Source: Protula sp. h YS-2021 (Eukaryota > Annelida > Polychaeta > Sabellida > Serpulidae). Taken from it: a stretch of 64,000 bases of DNA. This document shows, one piece after another, positions 13,662 through 25,410 of the stretch; positions within the stretch are counted from its first letter, which is position 1; each line of letters begins with the position of its first letter. A program made the translations under genes and the position numbers. The DNA is taken from the NCBI GenBank assembly GCA_949752745.1, contig OX457031.1:51407103-51471102 (forward strand), given 5' to 3'. The notes beneath the pieces are model-generated. The model did not search any database and was not told the origin of the DNA. It saw only the letters and a program-made list of their open reading frames with translations.

Positions 13662-14721
13662 CTGTGAAAGCAATAAGAGAATTATCATTAGCTGAATATA
13701 TTGGGAATTTGAAATAACGACAACACAATCCATAAATCTTAGCGAAACTAACCGACAAGTGACCGGATACATTTTGTATAGCATTGTCATTTTTCTATCT
13801 TTTTTTACTGCTATGGCCATATCGGGGCCCCCTGCCACATTATTCTGATATGGGACATTCAAAATCACTCTAACCGTTGTATGTGGAATCCCTCATGGAG
13901 TAGCAAGAAGGAATCCCAATCTTAGGTATGACCCGACAGCATAAGCTATAACTGCGCGAAACTGACCGATTTTTTTTTACATTCTAAGAGACCATCCATG
14001 CAGTTTTTTTTTCTATCATTTACATCCTAATCCCATCTGAATTCAGCCGAAACGCAAAAATTTTTCCGCAAAAGTCGAAGTGCGAATTGGCTTATTCTTT
14101 TAAGCGTTCAAGGTGGAGGGGGCGGGCCAAAGCATCCGGACTGCGTTCAGGGGAGGGGGTTTAAAATTGGCAAAAGTCTGTGTACGTATTAACAGGGCTG
14201 GAAATTGGCAGGGGTCCGAGACCCTCCTTTTTGGCTACCCAGACTCCGACTGAGCCGCGAAAAATCAGGTCTTCTTGCGCCCTATTTCACCTTAACACGG
14301 TTCGGATCCTTCCTAAAGAGCTTTGGACCCTCCTTTTTCAAAGACCCGGGTCCTTGGGCCTAAAAAAGCTAGTTTCCAGCAGTGGCCACTTACAAAAAAT
14401 TGTAAACCAAGAAATCCATGAAAAGACAACATCGACAGCATTTTCAAGCGAAACTGAGCAACAATTTTCTGAGCAAACATTCCTAAACACTTAAATCCGT
14501 AAAATGAAAAGAGATGTTAGCCCAGAATTTGCCGTCCTCACAATTAAGCCTGTATTTTTACAGCAGCATCTTAAACATTCTTAAAAAAATGCCACAAATC
14601 ACACCAAACACGCTAAAACAACATTTTCTCGTGATTCACAAAATAACCGCGCTTTTAACATGTGTGTATTTACCTTTCAGGCATATCCTCATTAACTTTT
14701 TATCCACTTTTAATTTTTTAC

Positions 14722-14918
14722 CCGCGCAGGGATATTTTCCGCTGCTTTCTTCATCTGTCTACAGGCTTGGTTAACATCCGAACTGTCATCTTTAACCGGT
14801 CCCCCAACAATTTCACCCACAAAATGGGTCAAGTGGCTCTGATCCCTGCCGCATAACCTCTTTGCGGCTTCTGCCCAGGCCTTGATGTATCCCTTCCCGG
14901 GGTATTTAGACACCTCTT
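14722..14918 (-). pseudogene. Truncated exon 3 copy at the duplication junction
   Basis: Carries EEVSKYPGKGYIKAWAEA like the other exon 3 copies, but its donor end is replaced by upstream sequence, giving PARVKN followed by a stop. Confidence 0.75.
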
Positions 14919-15436
14919 CTGCAGAAAAAATGACGGAATGCTTAATCATTCCACATTTCATTCCATACAAGTTTAGACGCACATAAATCATTCCCGAAAA
15001 CCATGCGAAAACACACAGTGCGTAAAGAAAAACGATACTTTTTCATAATTCAAAGGCGTGAGCACAAAAATTACACGTACACAATGGTCACTTCAATTTC
15101 CCTTCCACGCAAGTTACAGAGGGAACAGACAACTAAGAGAAAATTTAAAAATAGGTGGTATACGAATAAGTAAAATCTCGCATATACAGTCCGTTTAGCA
15201 ATGAGAACGTGCAACTGGCAATACAGGGATTAAGCACTTCTTCTAGGATACTGAAAAAATACAAGTCCTTTTGGGTCTGATGCTTCCAGCTAGATAATCG
15301 AACCTGCAAACTTATGAAGCACTATCATGCAAAACTCAACGGAAACGGAGATTGGCAAACCATGAAACGACAAAACAGACATTTAACCCAATCACAGGGA
15401 AGGAAAAAAATCTGTTATTTCTTAATAACATATTAC

Positions 15437-15495
15437 CAATTCCCACAGCCATAGGAAACGGTTTGAGCTTCCTGGGATCGGAAACTGTCTCCGGA
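15437..15495 (-). pseudogene. Second copy of exon 2 in element 1
   Basis: Identical in layout to 13166-13224, at an offset of 2271. Confidence 0.75.
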
Positions 15496-15750
15496 CTAAA
15501 AATGAAAGAATGTTTTGAAATCATGCATCACTCTCAGCGGCTGTAAGGACGTCACTTCTGTCCTTGTCAAGTTTTTTTTCAGTTATTACAGGAGCAAAAC
15601 AATGCTACAATACACTGGTCTTTCAACTCTACAAAAGTATAATTTCGGCGAATAGGACGTCATCATTCCACAAGAACACGCAAAAACAAAAGGGAATCTA
15701 AATCAACCTGGTTTTACAGGAAAGCAATAGAAAAATGTTAAAGAACTTAC

Positions 15751-15932
15751 GCAAAGTCAAAACCGCAAAACGAGACTTCTATACTTCCGTCAGGGTCCCG
15801 GCCTTCCACACGTGCAGGCCACCACTTCCCTCTATACATGTGAAGCACAACGTCACCTGCTCTGTAGCGCTGCAGATCAACGAACTTCTCTGGGACCTTT
15901 GTCTTTTTAATGCACCCTTTTTTCAGCGGCAT
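15751..15932 (-). pseudogene. Second copy of exon 1 in element 1
   Basis: ATG at 15932, PWWP core KWWPARVEGRDPDGSIEV, donor GTAAGT. The frame is intact. If transcribed from the rightmost unit it could give a truncated PWWP-only product, which is inference. Confidence 0.75.
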
Positions 15933-16990
15933 CTGTGAAAGCAATAAGAGAATTATCATTAGCTGAATATATTGGGAATTTGAAATAACGACAACACAAT
16001 CCATAAATCTTAGCGAAACTAACCGACAAGTGACCGGATACATTTTGTATAGCATTGTCATTTTTCTATCTTTTTTTTACTGCTATGGCCATATCGGGGC
16101 CCCCTGCCACATTATTCTGATATGGGACATTCAAAATCTCTCTGACCGTTGTATGTGTAGTCCCTCACGGAGTAGCAAGAAGGAATCCCAATCTTAGGTA
16201 TGAGCCGACAGCACAAGCTATAACTGCGCGAAACTGACCGATTTTTTTTTTACATTCTAAGAGACCATCCATGCAGTTTTTTTTTCTATCATTTACATCC
16301 TAATCCCATCTGAATTCAGTCGAAACGCAAAAATTTTTCCGCAAAAGTCAAAAGTGCGACTTAGCTTATTCTTTAAAGCGTTCAAGGTGGAGGGGGGGGG
16401 CAAAGCATCCAGACTGCATTCAGGGGAGGGGGGGGGGGGTTAAAATTGGCAAAAGTCTGGGTACGTATTAACAGGGCTGGAAATTGACCCTCCTTTTTGG
16501 CTACCCAGACTCCGACTGAGCCGCAAAAAATCATGTGTTCTTGCGCCCTATTTCATCTTAACACGGTTCGGATCCTCCCTAAATAGCTTTGGACCCTCCT
16601 TTTTCAAAGACCCGGGTCCCAAGGACCGGGCCTAAAAGAGCTAGTTCCCAGCAGTGGCCACTTACATAAAATTGTAAACCAAGAAATCCATCAAAAGAAC
16701 ACATCGACAGCAAGCGAAACTGAGCAACAATTTTCTGAGCAAACATTCCTAAACACTTAAATCCGTAAAATGAAAAGAGATGTTAGCCCAGAATTTGCCG
16801 CCCTCACAATTAAGCCTGTATTTTTCCAGCAGCATCTTACACATTCTTAAAAAAATGCCACAAATCACACCAAACACGCTAAAACAACATTTTCTCGTGA
16901 TTCACAAAATAATCGCCCTTTTAACATGTGTGTATTTACCTTTCAGGCATATCATCATTAACTTTTTATCCACTTCTAATTTTTCAAAAA

Positions 16991-17916
16991 TTATCCACAT
17001 GTGTCCTGGACGCTTTCTGCATTGAAAGTGATGTCACCAAGAACAAAGACGCGCGCGTGACAGGTTAATTTGCATACTGAGTAAAAAAAGCATTCAAGTT
17101 CATGTACACAGTCTAGTGTTTCGCAGATAATTTCATTCCAAACCCTGCCATATTTTTATAAACTAACACAAGCTAAAAGATATCACCAAACAAGCATTTT
17201 AACGACAAAAAACCTTAACAAAATAACGGATTATTTCGCGCGTAAACAGTAACAAGGCAAGCCAATCATAAAAGTAGTGCTCACACAATTAAAACAGCGC
17301 ACAATAATATACAGTTAGCCTGTCATGAGCGTGGGAATCTCGAGCTTTTAGCCCGTTCACAGATCAAAGCAAATCAACTGCGCAATAGAGCTGATACGTG
17401 TTTGAACTGGCAATTCCGCCGTGAAGGAGGACGGGGGTGTGGATGGAGAGGGGGGGGGGGATCTGAGAACCATATATGGAAGATAGATATGACATTTTTC
17501 GCGTGTAAATAGTAACAAGGCAAGCCAATCATAAAAGTAGTGCTCAAACAAATAAAACAGCGCACAATAATACACAATCAGCCTATCACATGTGCGTGAG
17601 AATCTCTCGCTTTAGCCCGTTCACAGATGCAAGCAAATCAACTGCGAATAGCCGTTTCCGTGTGTTTATCAACTTCAATTTCGCAGTTGGCGCGTGCAAG
17701 AGAGGAGGAAGAAGGGTGAGGGGGATCTGGCCGGCAATTTTTTTTTTCACTTCTAGACTTTACCAGAGCATTTCGCTTTTGGGGAAAGGGTTGGGTTTAC
17801 CCCGAATGTACCCCACCCCGTTGTTGCGCCAATTTAACAGTACAAATACTACAATTTTTCGCTCGAAAAAAAGCCGTTTTGATGTGCCAAAACGTAAAGT
17901 CAATGGGAAACGAATC

Positions 17917-17947
<31 letters not shown>

Positions 17948-19548
17948 TTGTTTTTTTTTAAAATAAAGCATACTCAAGATTAAGGACAGTGAAACTCAGT
18001 TAAAGTGATATTTTTTTCGATAAAGGGAGGGGTGTTGCACGTCATTGTCTCCCACTAGCTACACTAATGGAGCAACATATTTTTGAAGGATTGCGTCCTG
18101 CAGTGAATAAAATAAGCCGATTTTAATGCGTTTATCAACTACCAATTTCGCAGTGGTTGTATATGGGAGAGGGGGAGGGAGTTCGCGCCTGCAAAAATCT
18201 TAAGTTTAACAGTGTTAAACATTTTTTTATGACTAATAGGCTTTACCATTGCATTTTGCTCTAGGGACGGGAGGGGAGGGAGGAGCGGGGGAGGTCGCGC
18301 ACCCATTCTATTTGCGCTAATACAAAAATGCAGTTTTGGAGTATTAGTTTCAGTCAAAGTGAAATAAGCCGAATTTTAAAAAAAGACAGCACAATTAAGA
18401 TAAAGGTCACCAAGCAGTGAGAAACGAAACTCAGTTTAAGTGATATTGACGGAAAGGCTGAGTGTATATTAGACTTGTACGCACATGACACACGCTTGTA
18501 CACCCCAGAAAAATATAAAATGGCATCACTCAAGAACCTGCCTCTACACAGCGAAACCAGGCGAATTTGGGAGAATTTGGTGAACACAGCAGTCAAGTTT
18601 AAGGGCATCAAGTAATGAGAGATTAAGTCAATTTCAGCGCTAGCCACAGAAAGATTGAGTGTAAATAAGACATGTACGGATACGAAACACGCCTGTTCGC
18701 ACAACAAAAGGTTATAAATTGTACTGAGAGTTTAAAGTGACTGCAATTCACACACAACACGCATACATGAGGCTTGCGAAACAGACCGGCTTACATAAAG
18801 AAACCGAGAATAATATGTCAAACGAAACACTTGGTTTAAAAAAAAACAAGAATCTACGAAGATAAACAAACCCTAACGATTGCTTAATAAATTATGTGAC
18901 ACTTTGCTTCAGTTAAACAAAAATATGTACTTTAAAAAATGAAGTGGAAACTTTCTGGTATTATCGTCCACTACCAAAAGGGGTGTTGCCTTGTTTACCC
19001 TCAACTTTAACTTTGATTTTTGAGATTTATAGGGTACAAACAAAACAATAAATAACTTTAAAACGTATTTGCGATATTATTCTTCCTGTTTTAAATACAA
19101 TTATACGGATATGCCACCCCAGAATCTACTAAAATGTAGGCCAAAAAGTAGACAACCACCCGGGGCCGGGTCCATTCCAACACGTGGTCGCGCTCCCCTG
19201 ACACATGTGCTAGCACCTGATTGGTTGAAATATGATATAAAAATAGATTTCACACAGATCGAAAGATGTGTACGCCTTCTGATTGGCTCTCGTTCCACGT
19301 GCTTTTCTCACACAGAGTTCATGGTAGGTAGCCACCTATATGTTGGTGTGAGAACTATTTTACACAGAAATTTTGAAGGTCTCTGTAAATTTCTGCGAAA
19401 TAGGCATGTGGTCTCAGGTGAAAGAGCACGTCCTGTTTCGCAAAATGAGCCCCTTACACAGATTTGCGAAACGGACGACCCGACCAAAATGCGAAACGGA
19501 CCGAAATTCGGTCCGTTTCACTTTAACATTGCAACGTGATACACACCA
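16991..19548. other. Right arm of element copy 1, non-coding
   Basis: Matches the right arm of copy 2 (about 37510-41590), but is shorter. It contains G-rich runs (about 17440-17460), a (TC)n run at 17921-17947 and recurring modules such as GTTTATCAACT, AATTTCGCAGT and AGACTTTACCAG. No supportable gene. Confidence 0.7.
19493..19519. repeat. 27-nt near-terminal palindrome, copy 1
   Basis: GAAACGGACCGAA, one central A, then its exact reverse complement. The motif GCGAAACGGAC is also repeated just upstream (about 19465-19476). It lies about 50 bp inside the right inverted repeat and could be a protein-binding site; that role is inferred. Confidence 0.85.
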
Positions 19549-19567
19549 ATTCGTCTTGTTTCCCGAC
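19549..19567 (-). repeat. Right terminal inverted repeat, copy 1
   Basis: ATTCGTCTTGTTTCCCGAC is the inverted form of the left repeat, minus two bases. Confidence 0.85.
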
Positions 19568-19577
19568 GAAGCCGCAT

Positions 19578-19745
<168 letters not shown>

Positions 19746-19755
19746 ACACAGGTAT

Positions 19756-19776
19756 GTCGGGAAACAAACGACGAAT
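19756..19776 (+). repeat. Left terminal inverted repeat, copy 2
   Basis: Same sequence as 6370-6390 (GTCGGGAAACAAACG and onward). Pairs with 41594-41612. Confidence 0.85.
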
Positions 19777-20589
19777 CGCGATTTCTTCTCCAACTCGCGA
19801 AATGTACGCCAAAAATCTAACTTCGTTATTAGGGACTTTTCAGACATAAGTTGTATATGAAAATCTCGGTAGATTTTTTTTACATTCAATTCCGAAAGCG
19901 AAAATATATAAAAGACAACAGATTAAGAGAAATTTAACAAAGCATGAACCCTGCGAAACAGAATATTTTGTTTACATAATTTGCATATTTTACACCATTT
20001 TTTGATATCTGCAACTATAAGTTTGATGTGAATCGAGACTGTGTAAAAAATGTAAACAAACCGATTTTGTTTATAAACAAAGGCCACGTGCTTTCTGTAA
20101 AAGAGTATTAGGGAAACACTAAATAAAAGCCAAACAAGCGTAGAGTTTGTTTTCTTTTATTTACACCTTTTATTTTATTTATTACATAATCCCAATGTAA
20201 TATTTATTTTCTTTCATTTCTATACATAAACTATTTAACATTAATTGAAGATTTACAAAATATTGAAGAGCAGCACAAAAGATATTAAAACAGATGAATG
20301 TTTAAAAACATAGATTTATATTATACAGATGAATTGTTTAAAAACAAAATACAGATTTATACAGATGAATGTTTAAAACCAAAACTCTTTTAAAATATAA
20401 CCAAAATACAGGAAAAATAATACAACAAAATCCTTCACTGATATAACCGTCTTGTGTAAATAACCAACTCTATCTTATTTTCAAGCTCAGTGTTATGTAC
20501 ACTACTTAAAATTTAATGATAGGCCGAAAAAAACGTGAGGCAATGAGATATAAACCACATAAAAGCTTCCTAAAGAAAACAAAATACAC
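19777..20589. other. Left subterminal unique region of copy 2
   Basis: Non-coding and nearly identical to 6391-7169. No gene seen. Confidence 0.7.
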
Positions 20590-23500
20590 AGCAGAAACTT
20601 TCAAACTAACTTGCGAAATGTACGTACACAACCATGCACAAAATTTGCAAGTTTAGAGACCATGCAACACAACTTGGGTGTACTACCCCTCTCGTGACGT
20701 TCATAAAGTTAATGTCGGTGACTTCGTATGAGAAAAATTAACTGAAAATAACACAATTAAAACTTTCAAACTGACATGCGAAATGTACGTACAAAATCAT
20801 GCGAAATGTGCGAACACCAAAATTTTTTAATCACGGAAACATCGGCAAATTTTCCAAGTTTTGAGACAATGTCACGTTTGCGCGTACGCCCTTCTCGCGA
20901 CGTTCATAAATTTAAAGTCGGTCACTTCGTATAAGAACAGTGAACTGCAAATAACAGGTAAAACTGACAAGCGAAATGCACGTTTATACACAATCATGCG
21001 AAATGAACGTATAACAACCATGCATGTGACACGGTCTCAAACTTTTGACAATTTTGCCGATGTTTCTGTAAATAAGCACATTTTGGTGTTCGCACATTTT
21101 GCATGGTTGTGTACGTACTAAAGTAGGTGACTTAGTATGAGAAAAGTGAACTGCAAATAACACAATTAAAACTTTCAAACTGACATGCGAAATGTACGCA
21201 CACAACCATGCGAAATGTGCGAACACCGAAATTTTCTTAATCACGGCAATATCGGCAAAATTTCCAAGTTTTGAGGCTCTGTCACATACCTTTTGCTCGT
21301 ACTACCCAATCTCGTAACGTTCATAAACTTTGAAATTGGTCACTCCGAACAGAGAACTTTCGAACTGACAAACGAAATGTACGCTCATACACAACCATGC
21401 GAAATGTAATGCAACCACGCGAAATCTGCGACGCAAGTATTTATTTTTTTTAAATACATAGGCAAACTTGGCAGCTTTTGTCACCTGTCACATGAAACTT
21501 ATCCGTACTACCCATCACCGCCACTTTCATAAATTTACAGACTGTCACTTTATACAAGAAAAATCAAATGCAAATAACACACTGAAACTTGATACGCGAA
21601 CGCACATAACCATGCGAAATGTACGAAACAAAAACACTTCTTAATACCTCGGCAAATTTGGCAGGTTTTGAGACCCCGTTACATGAAAATTGCCCGTACT
21701 ACCCAGAACCGTGACGTTCATAAATTAAAAGTCGGTCACTTCGTATAAGAACAGTGAACTGCATGGAAAAAATGATACAAAAAAAAAAAAAATTCCCCAC
21801 ACTTGTGTAAACCAAAACAGAATCCCACGAACATGACATCACCGCGAAATGTCCCCAAAACAGTTTATTTTTTTAACGGATTTGAAGCTTCATCCGCCTT
21901 TTTATTTTTCTTGTGAAAATTTGAAAGGTATGCCCGCAACTGAACTTTGTCCCTGTGTCCTAAAATATCACATGCTAAATGTACGTCCAAAAGCATGTAT
22001 GTAACAGGGTTTCAAACTTCAAAAATTTTGCCGATGCTTCTATGAATTAGAACATTTTGGTGTTCGCACATTTCGCATGGTTTTGTACGTACTTAATTCG
22101 GCCACTTGGTGTGAGAAAAATGGACTGCAAATAATGCAGCTAAAGCTTTCGAATTGACAAGCGAAATTTACGTACACAATTATGCGAAATGTGCGAACAC
22201 CAAAATGTTCTTACTCACAGAAACATCAGCAAAATGTGCAAGTTCTGAGACCCTGCCACATATCATTTTCTCGTACTACATCGTCTCGCAACGCTCATAA
22301 ATTTAAAGTCGGCCACTTCTTATAGGAGCAGTGAAATGCAAATAACACAGCTAATACTTTCGAACTGACAAGCGAAATGCACGCACACATCTACAACCAT
22401 GCGAAATGTAGTGCAACCACGCGAAATCTACGACGCAAGTATTTATTTTTTAAATACATCGGCAAAATTGGCAGCTTTTGTGACCCTGTCACATGAAACT
22501 TATCCGTACTATCCATCACCGCCACTTTCACAAATTTACAGTCTGTCACTTTATACAAGAAAAATCAAATGCAAATAACACACTGAAACCTGATACGCGA
22601 ACGCACATAACCATGCGAAATGTACGAACCAAAACACTTCTTAATACCTCGGCAAATTTGGCAGGTTTTGAGACCCCGTTACATGAAAATTGCCCGTACT
22701 ACCCAGACCCGTGACGTTCATAAATTAGAAGTCGGTCACTTCGATTAAGAACAGTGAACTGCATGGAAAAAAAACTGATACAAAAAAAAAAACTCCTCCC
22801 ACTTGTGTAAACCAAAACAGAATCCCACAAAAATGACATCACAGCGAAATGTCCCCAAAACAGTTTATTTTTTTTTTAAATGGATCTGAAGCTTCATCCG
22901 CCTTTTTATTTTTCTTGTAAAATTTTGAAAGGTATGCCCGCAACTGAACTTTGTTCCTGTGTCCTAAAATATCACATGCGAAATGTACGTCCACAACCAT
23001 GTATGTAACAGGGTCTCAAACTTCGAAAATTTTGCCGATGTTTCTGTGAATTAGAACATTTTGGTGTTCGCACATTTCGCATGGTTTTGTACGTATCAAA
23101 GTCACACTTGGTGTGAGAAAAGTTGCCTGCAATTAACACAGTTAAAGCTTTCGAATTGACATGCCAAATGTACGTACACAACCATGCGAAATGTGCGAAC
23201 ACCAAAATGTTCTTACTCACAGAAACACCAGCAAAATTTGTAAAGTTTTGAGACCCTGCCACATATCATTTTCTCGTACTACATCATCTCGCAACGCTCA
23301 TAAATTTAAAGTCGGCCACTTCTTATAGGAGCAGTGAACTGCAAATAACACAGCTAATGCTTTCGAACTGACAAGCGAAATGTACGCACACATCTACAAC
23401 CATGCGAAATGCAGTGCAACCACGCGAAATCTACGACGCAAGTATTTCTTTTTTAAATACATCGGCAAACTTTGCACCTTTTGTGACCCTGTCACATGAA

Positions 23501-25183
23501 ACTTATCCGTACTATCCATCAACGCCACTTTCATAAATTTACAGTTTGTCACTGTAAACGAGAAAAATCAAATACAAATAACACTCTGAAACCTGATACG
23601 CGACCGCACATAACCATGCGAAATGTACGAACCAAAACACTTCTTAATACCTCGGCAAATTTGGCAGGTTTTGAGACCCCGTTACATGAAAATTGCCCGT
23701 ACTACCCAGACCCGTGACGTTCATAAATATGAAGTCGGTCACTTCGTATAAGAACAGTGAACTGCATGGAAAAACTGATACAAAAAAAACTCCCCCCACT
23801 TGTGTAAACCAAAACGGAATACCACAAACATGACATCACAGCGAAATGGTCCCGAAATAGCGTCTTTTTTTTAAACGGATCTGAAGCTTCATGTTACCAT
23901 GAAAACACTGACATTACTAACACCATGGAAGACATCACGTTTCACCGCCAGAAAATGCAACGACAGAAACATAAGCATAAAAAACATGTTATACAATGAA
24001 TAGCAACGAAGGAAGTGTATATTTATCCTTTCTACTTCGCTACCGTGCGCTTTGCGTCTTCAACATTTTTCCCTTCCCACTCGAGTTACACAGTTAGTCC
24101 CACACACGAACCCCGTGCCAAGGTAAGACTTGAACGTCACCGCACAGCCCCCCTCCCTTACTTTCATTTCTAACAAGTACGCTTTCTGACAGCGAAACTA
24201 AAAACAAATTAAAACAAATACTCGCTGGGTCAAACAGCATGATTTCATAAAGACAGGTGTCCTGACTTAATACTGGAAAACGAAAAAACCTGCCCCGTAA
24301 TTTTTGAAAGCTCTTGATAAATCGACAATCCCCTACCACCAATCCCACCCACCCACCCCCAATATTAAATGAGTATGTTTGTCAATACACCTTTTCCTGT
24401 CTACCTAGCAAGTGCTTTGTTTAAACCAACCGCACGAGTTTAAGTAATAACGCCACAACCGATGGCCCCCGATGCCGACTTACAACACTACGTCCAGTGT
24501 TACCATGAAAACACTGACATTACTAACACCATGGAAGACATCACGTTTCACCGCCAGAAAATGCAACGACAGAAACATAAGCATAAAAAACATGTTATAC
24601 AATGAATAGCAACGAAGGAAGTGTATATTTATCCTTTCTACTCCGCTACCGTGCGCTTTGCGTCTTCAACATTTTTCCCTTCCCACTCGAGTTACACAGT
24701 TAGTCCCACACACGAACCCCGTGCCAAGGTAAGACTTGAACGTCACAGCACAGCCCCCCTCCCTTACAAATTAAAATAAATTTTGCCGATGTTTGTGAAT
24801 TAGAACATTTTGGTGTTCGCACATTTCGCATGGTTTTGTACGTATCAAAGTCACACTTGGTGTGAGAAAAGTTGCCTGCAATTAACACAGTTAAAGCTTT
24901 CGAATTGACATGCCAAATGTACGTACACAACCATGCGAAATGTGCGAACACCAAAATGTTCTTACTCACAGAAACATCAGCAAAATTTGCAAGTTTTGAG
25001 ACTCTGTCACATATTATTTACTCGTACTACCCAATCTCACAACGTTCATAAACTTTGAAATTGGTCACTCCGAACAGAGAACTTTCGAACTGACAGTTAA
25101 AAAGAAAACTCCCCGCACTTGTGTAAACCAAAACAGAATACCACAAACATGATATCACAGCGAAATGTCCCCAAAATATTTTC
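20590..25183. repeat. Left-arm higher-order tandem array of copy 2, GCGAAAT-rich
   Basis: Same modules as 7170-10615, in ~1-kb units (GCAAACTTGGCAG-type module at about 21462, 22463 and 23464). Last-exon fragments recur at about 21868-21970 and 22871-22978, and a third is cut short at 23891 by the 607-bp repeat. The array runs into the true last exon of the recombinase gene at 25184, so the gene's 3' end and the array are continuous. Confidence 0.85.
23892..24766. repeat. 607-bp direct repeat (1.4 copies) inserted in the array
   Basis: The sequence starting GTTACCATGAAAACACTGAC at about 23892 restarts at about 24499, and the second copy is cut at about 24766 after CCCCCCTCCCTTAC. The insert begins inside a last-exon fragment (after GATCTGAAGCTTCAT). 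It has no counterpart in copy 1 and no recognisable coding content. Its origin is unknown. Confidence 0.8.
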
Positions 25184-25410
25184 TTATTTTTTAAACGGAT
25201 CTGAAGCTTCTTCCGCCTTTCTATTTCTCTTGTACAAATTTGAAAGGTATGCCCGCAACTGAACTTTGTTCCTGTGTCCTAAAATATCACTTTCCTCTGA
25301 AAGGCAGGACTTGATTTCTTTCATCGTTGGCGGCTTGTATCGGTCAATGTGGCCTTGGAAATGTTTATGCACCGCCTCTTTTTCCTCTGTTGTCCACGGC
25401 CTACTCGAAC
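25184..25410 (-). CDS. Recombinase gene exon 14: second SANT/Myb-like module and stop
   Basis: SSRPWTTEEKEAVHKHFQGH then PPTMKEIKSCLSEES and GHRNKVQLRAYLSNLYKR, ending DPFKK and TAA. The W-T-x-E-E-K start is typical of a SANT/Myb-like helix bundle. The 3' ~100 bp of this exon is duplicated several times in the adjacent array. Confidence 0.75.

Larger units (their letters stand above)
12452..16990. repeat. 2.27-kb tandem duplication of promoter side plus exons 1-3
   Basis: About 12452-14722 is repeated as about 14723-16990 with an offset of 2271 bp (for example 13081 matches 15352). Each unit carries exon 3, exon 2, exon 1 and the region upstream of exon 1. The junction near 14722 fuses the upstream region of one unit to a truncated exon 3 of the next. 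Copy 2 has this segment only once (about 34979-37510), so the duplication is private to copy 1. Divergence between units is low apart from small indels upstream. Confidence 0.9.
6365..19577 (-). mobile_element. Giant tyrosine-recombinase-type element, copy 1 (internally deleted, non-autonomous)
   Basis: The element starts with AGGTATGTCGGG after (CA)n and ends with CCCGACGAAGCCGCATC before (CA)n. It carries terminal inverted repeats of about 20 bp. Its left ~0.8 kb matches 19751-20590 nearly base for base, and its right ~0.86 kb (about 18720-19577) matches about 40760-41622. It retains rearranged exons 1-5 and part of exon 8 of the PWWP-recombinase gene but lacks exons 6, 7 and 9-14, so it has no recombinase domain. 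I infer a non-autonomous derivative of copy 2. Strand is given by the gene direction. An alternative is plain segmental duplication of a non-mobile locus, with the (CA)n as a by-product. Confidence 0.75.

Noticed and set aside
18720..19577. Direct repeat with 40760-41622, read as an LTR pair
   Set aside because: The repeats are the right ends of two tandem element copies. There is no primer-binding site, gag or reverse transcriptase between them, and the ends of each element are inverted rather than direct.
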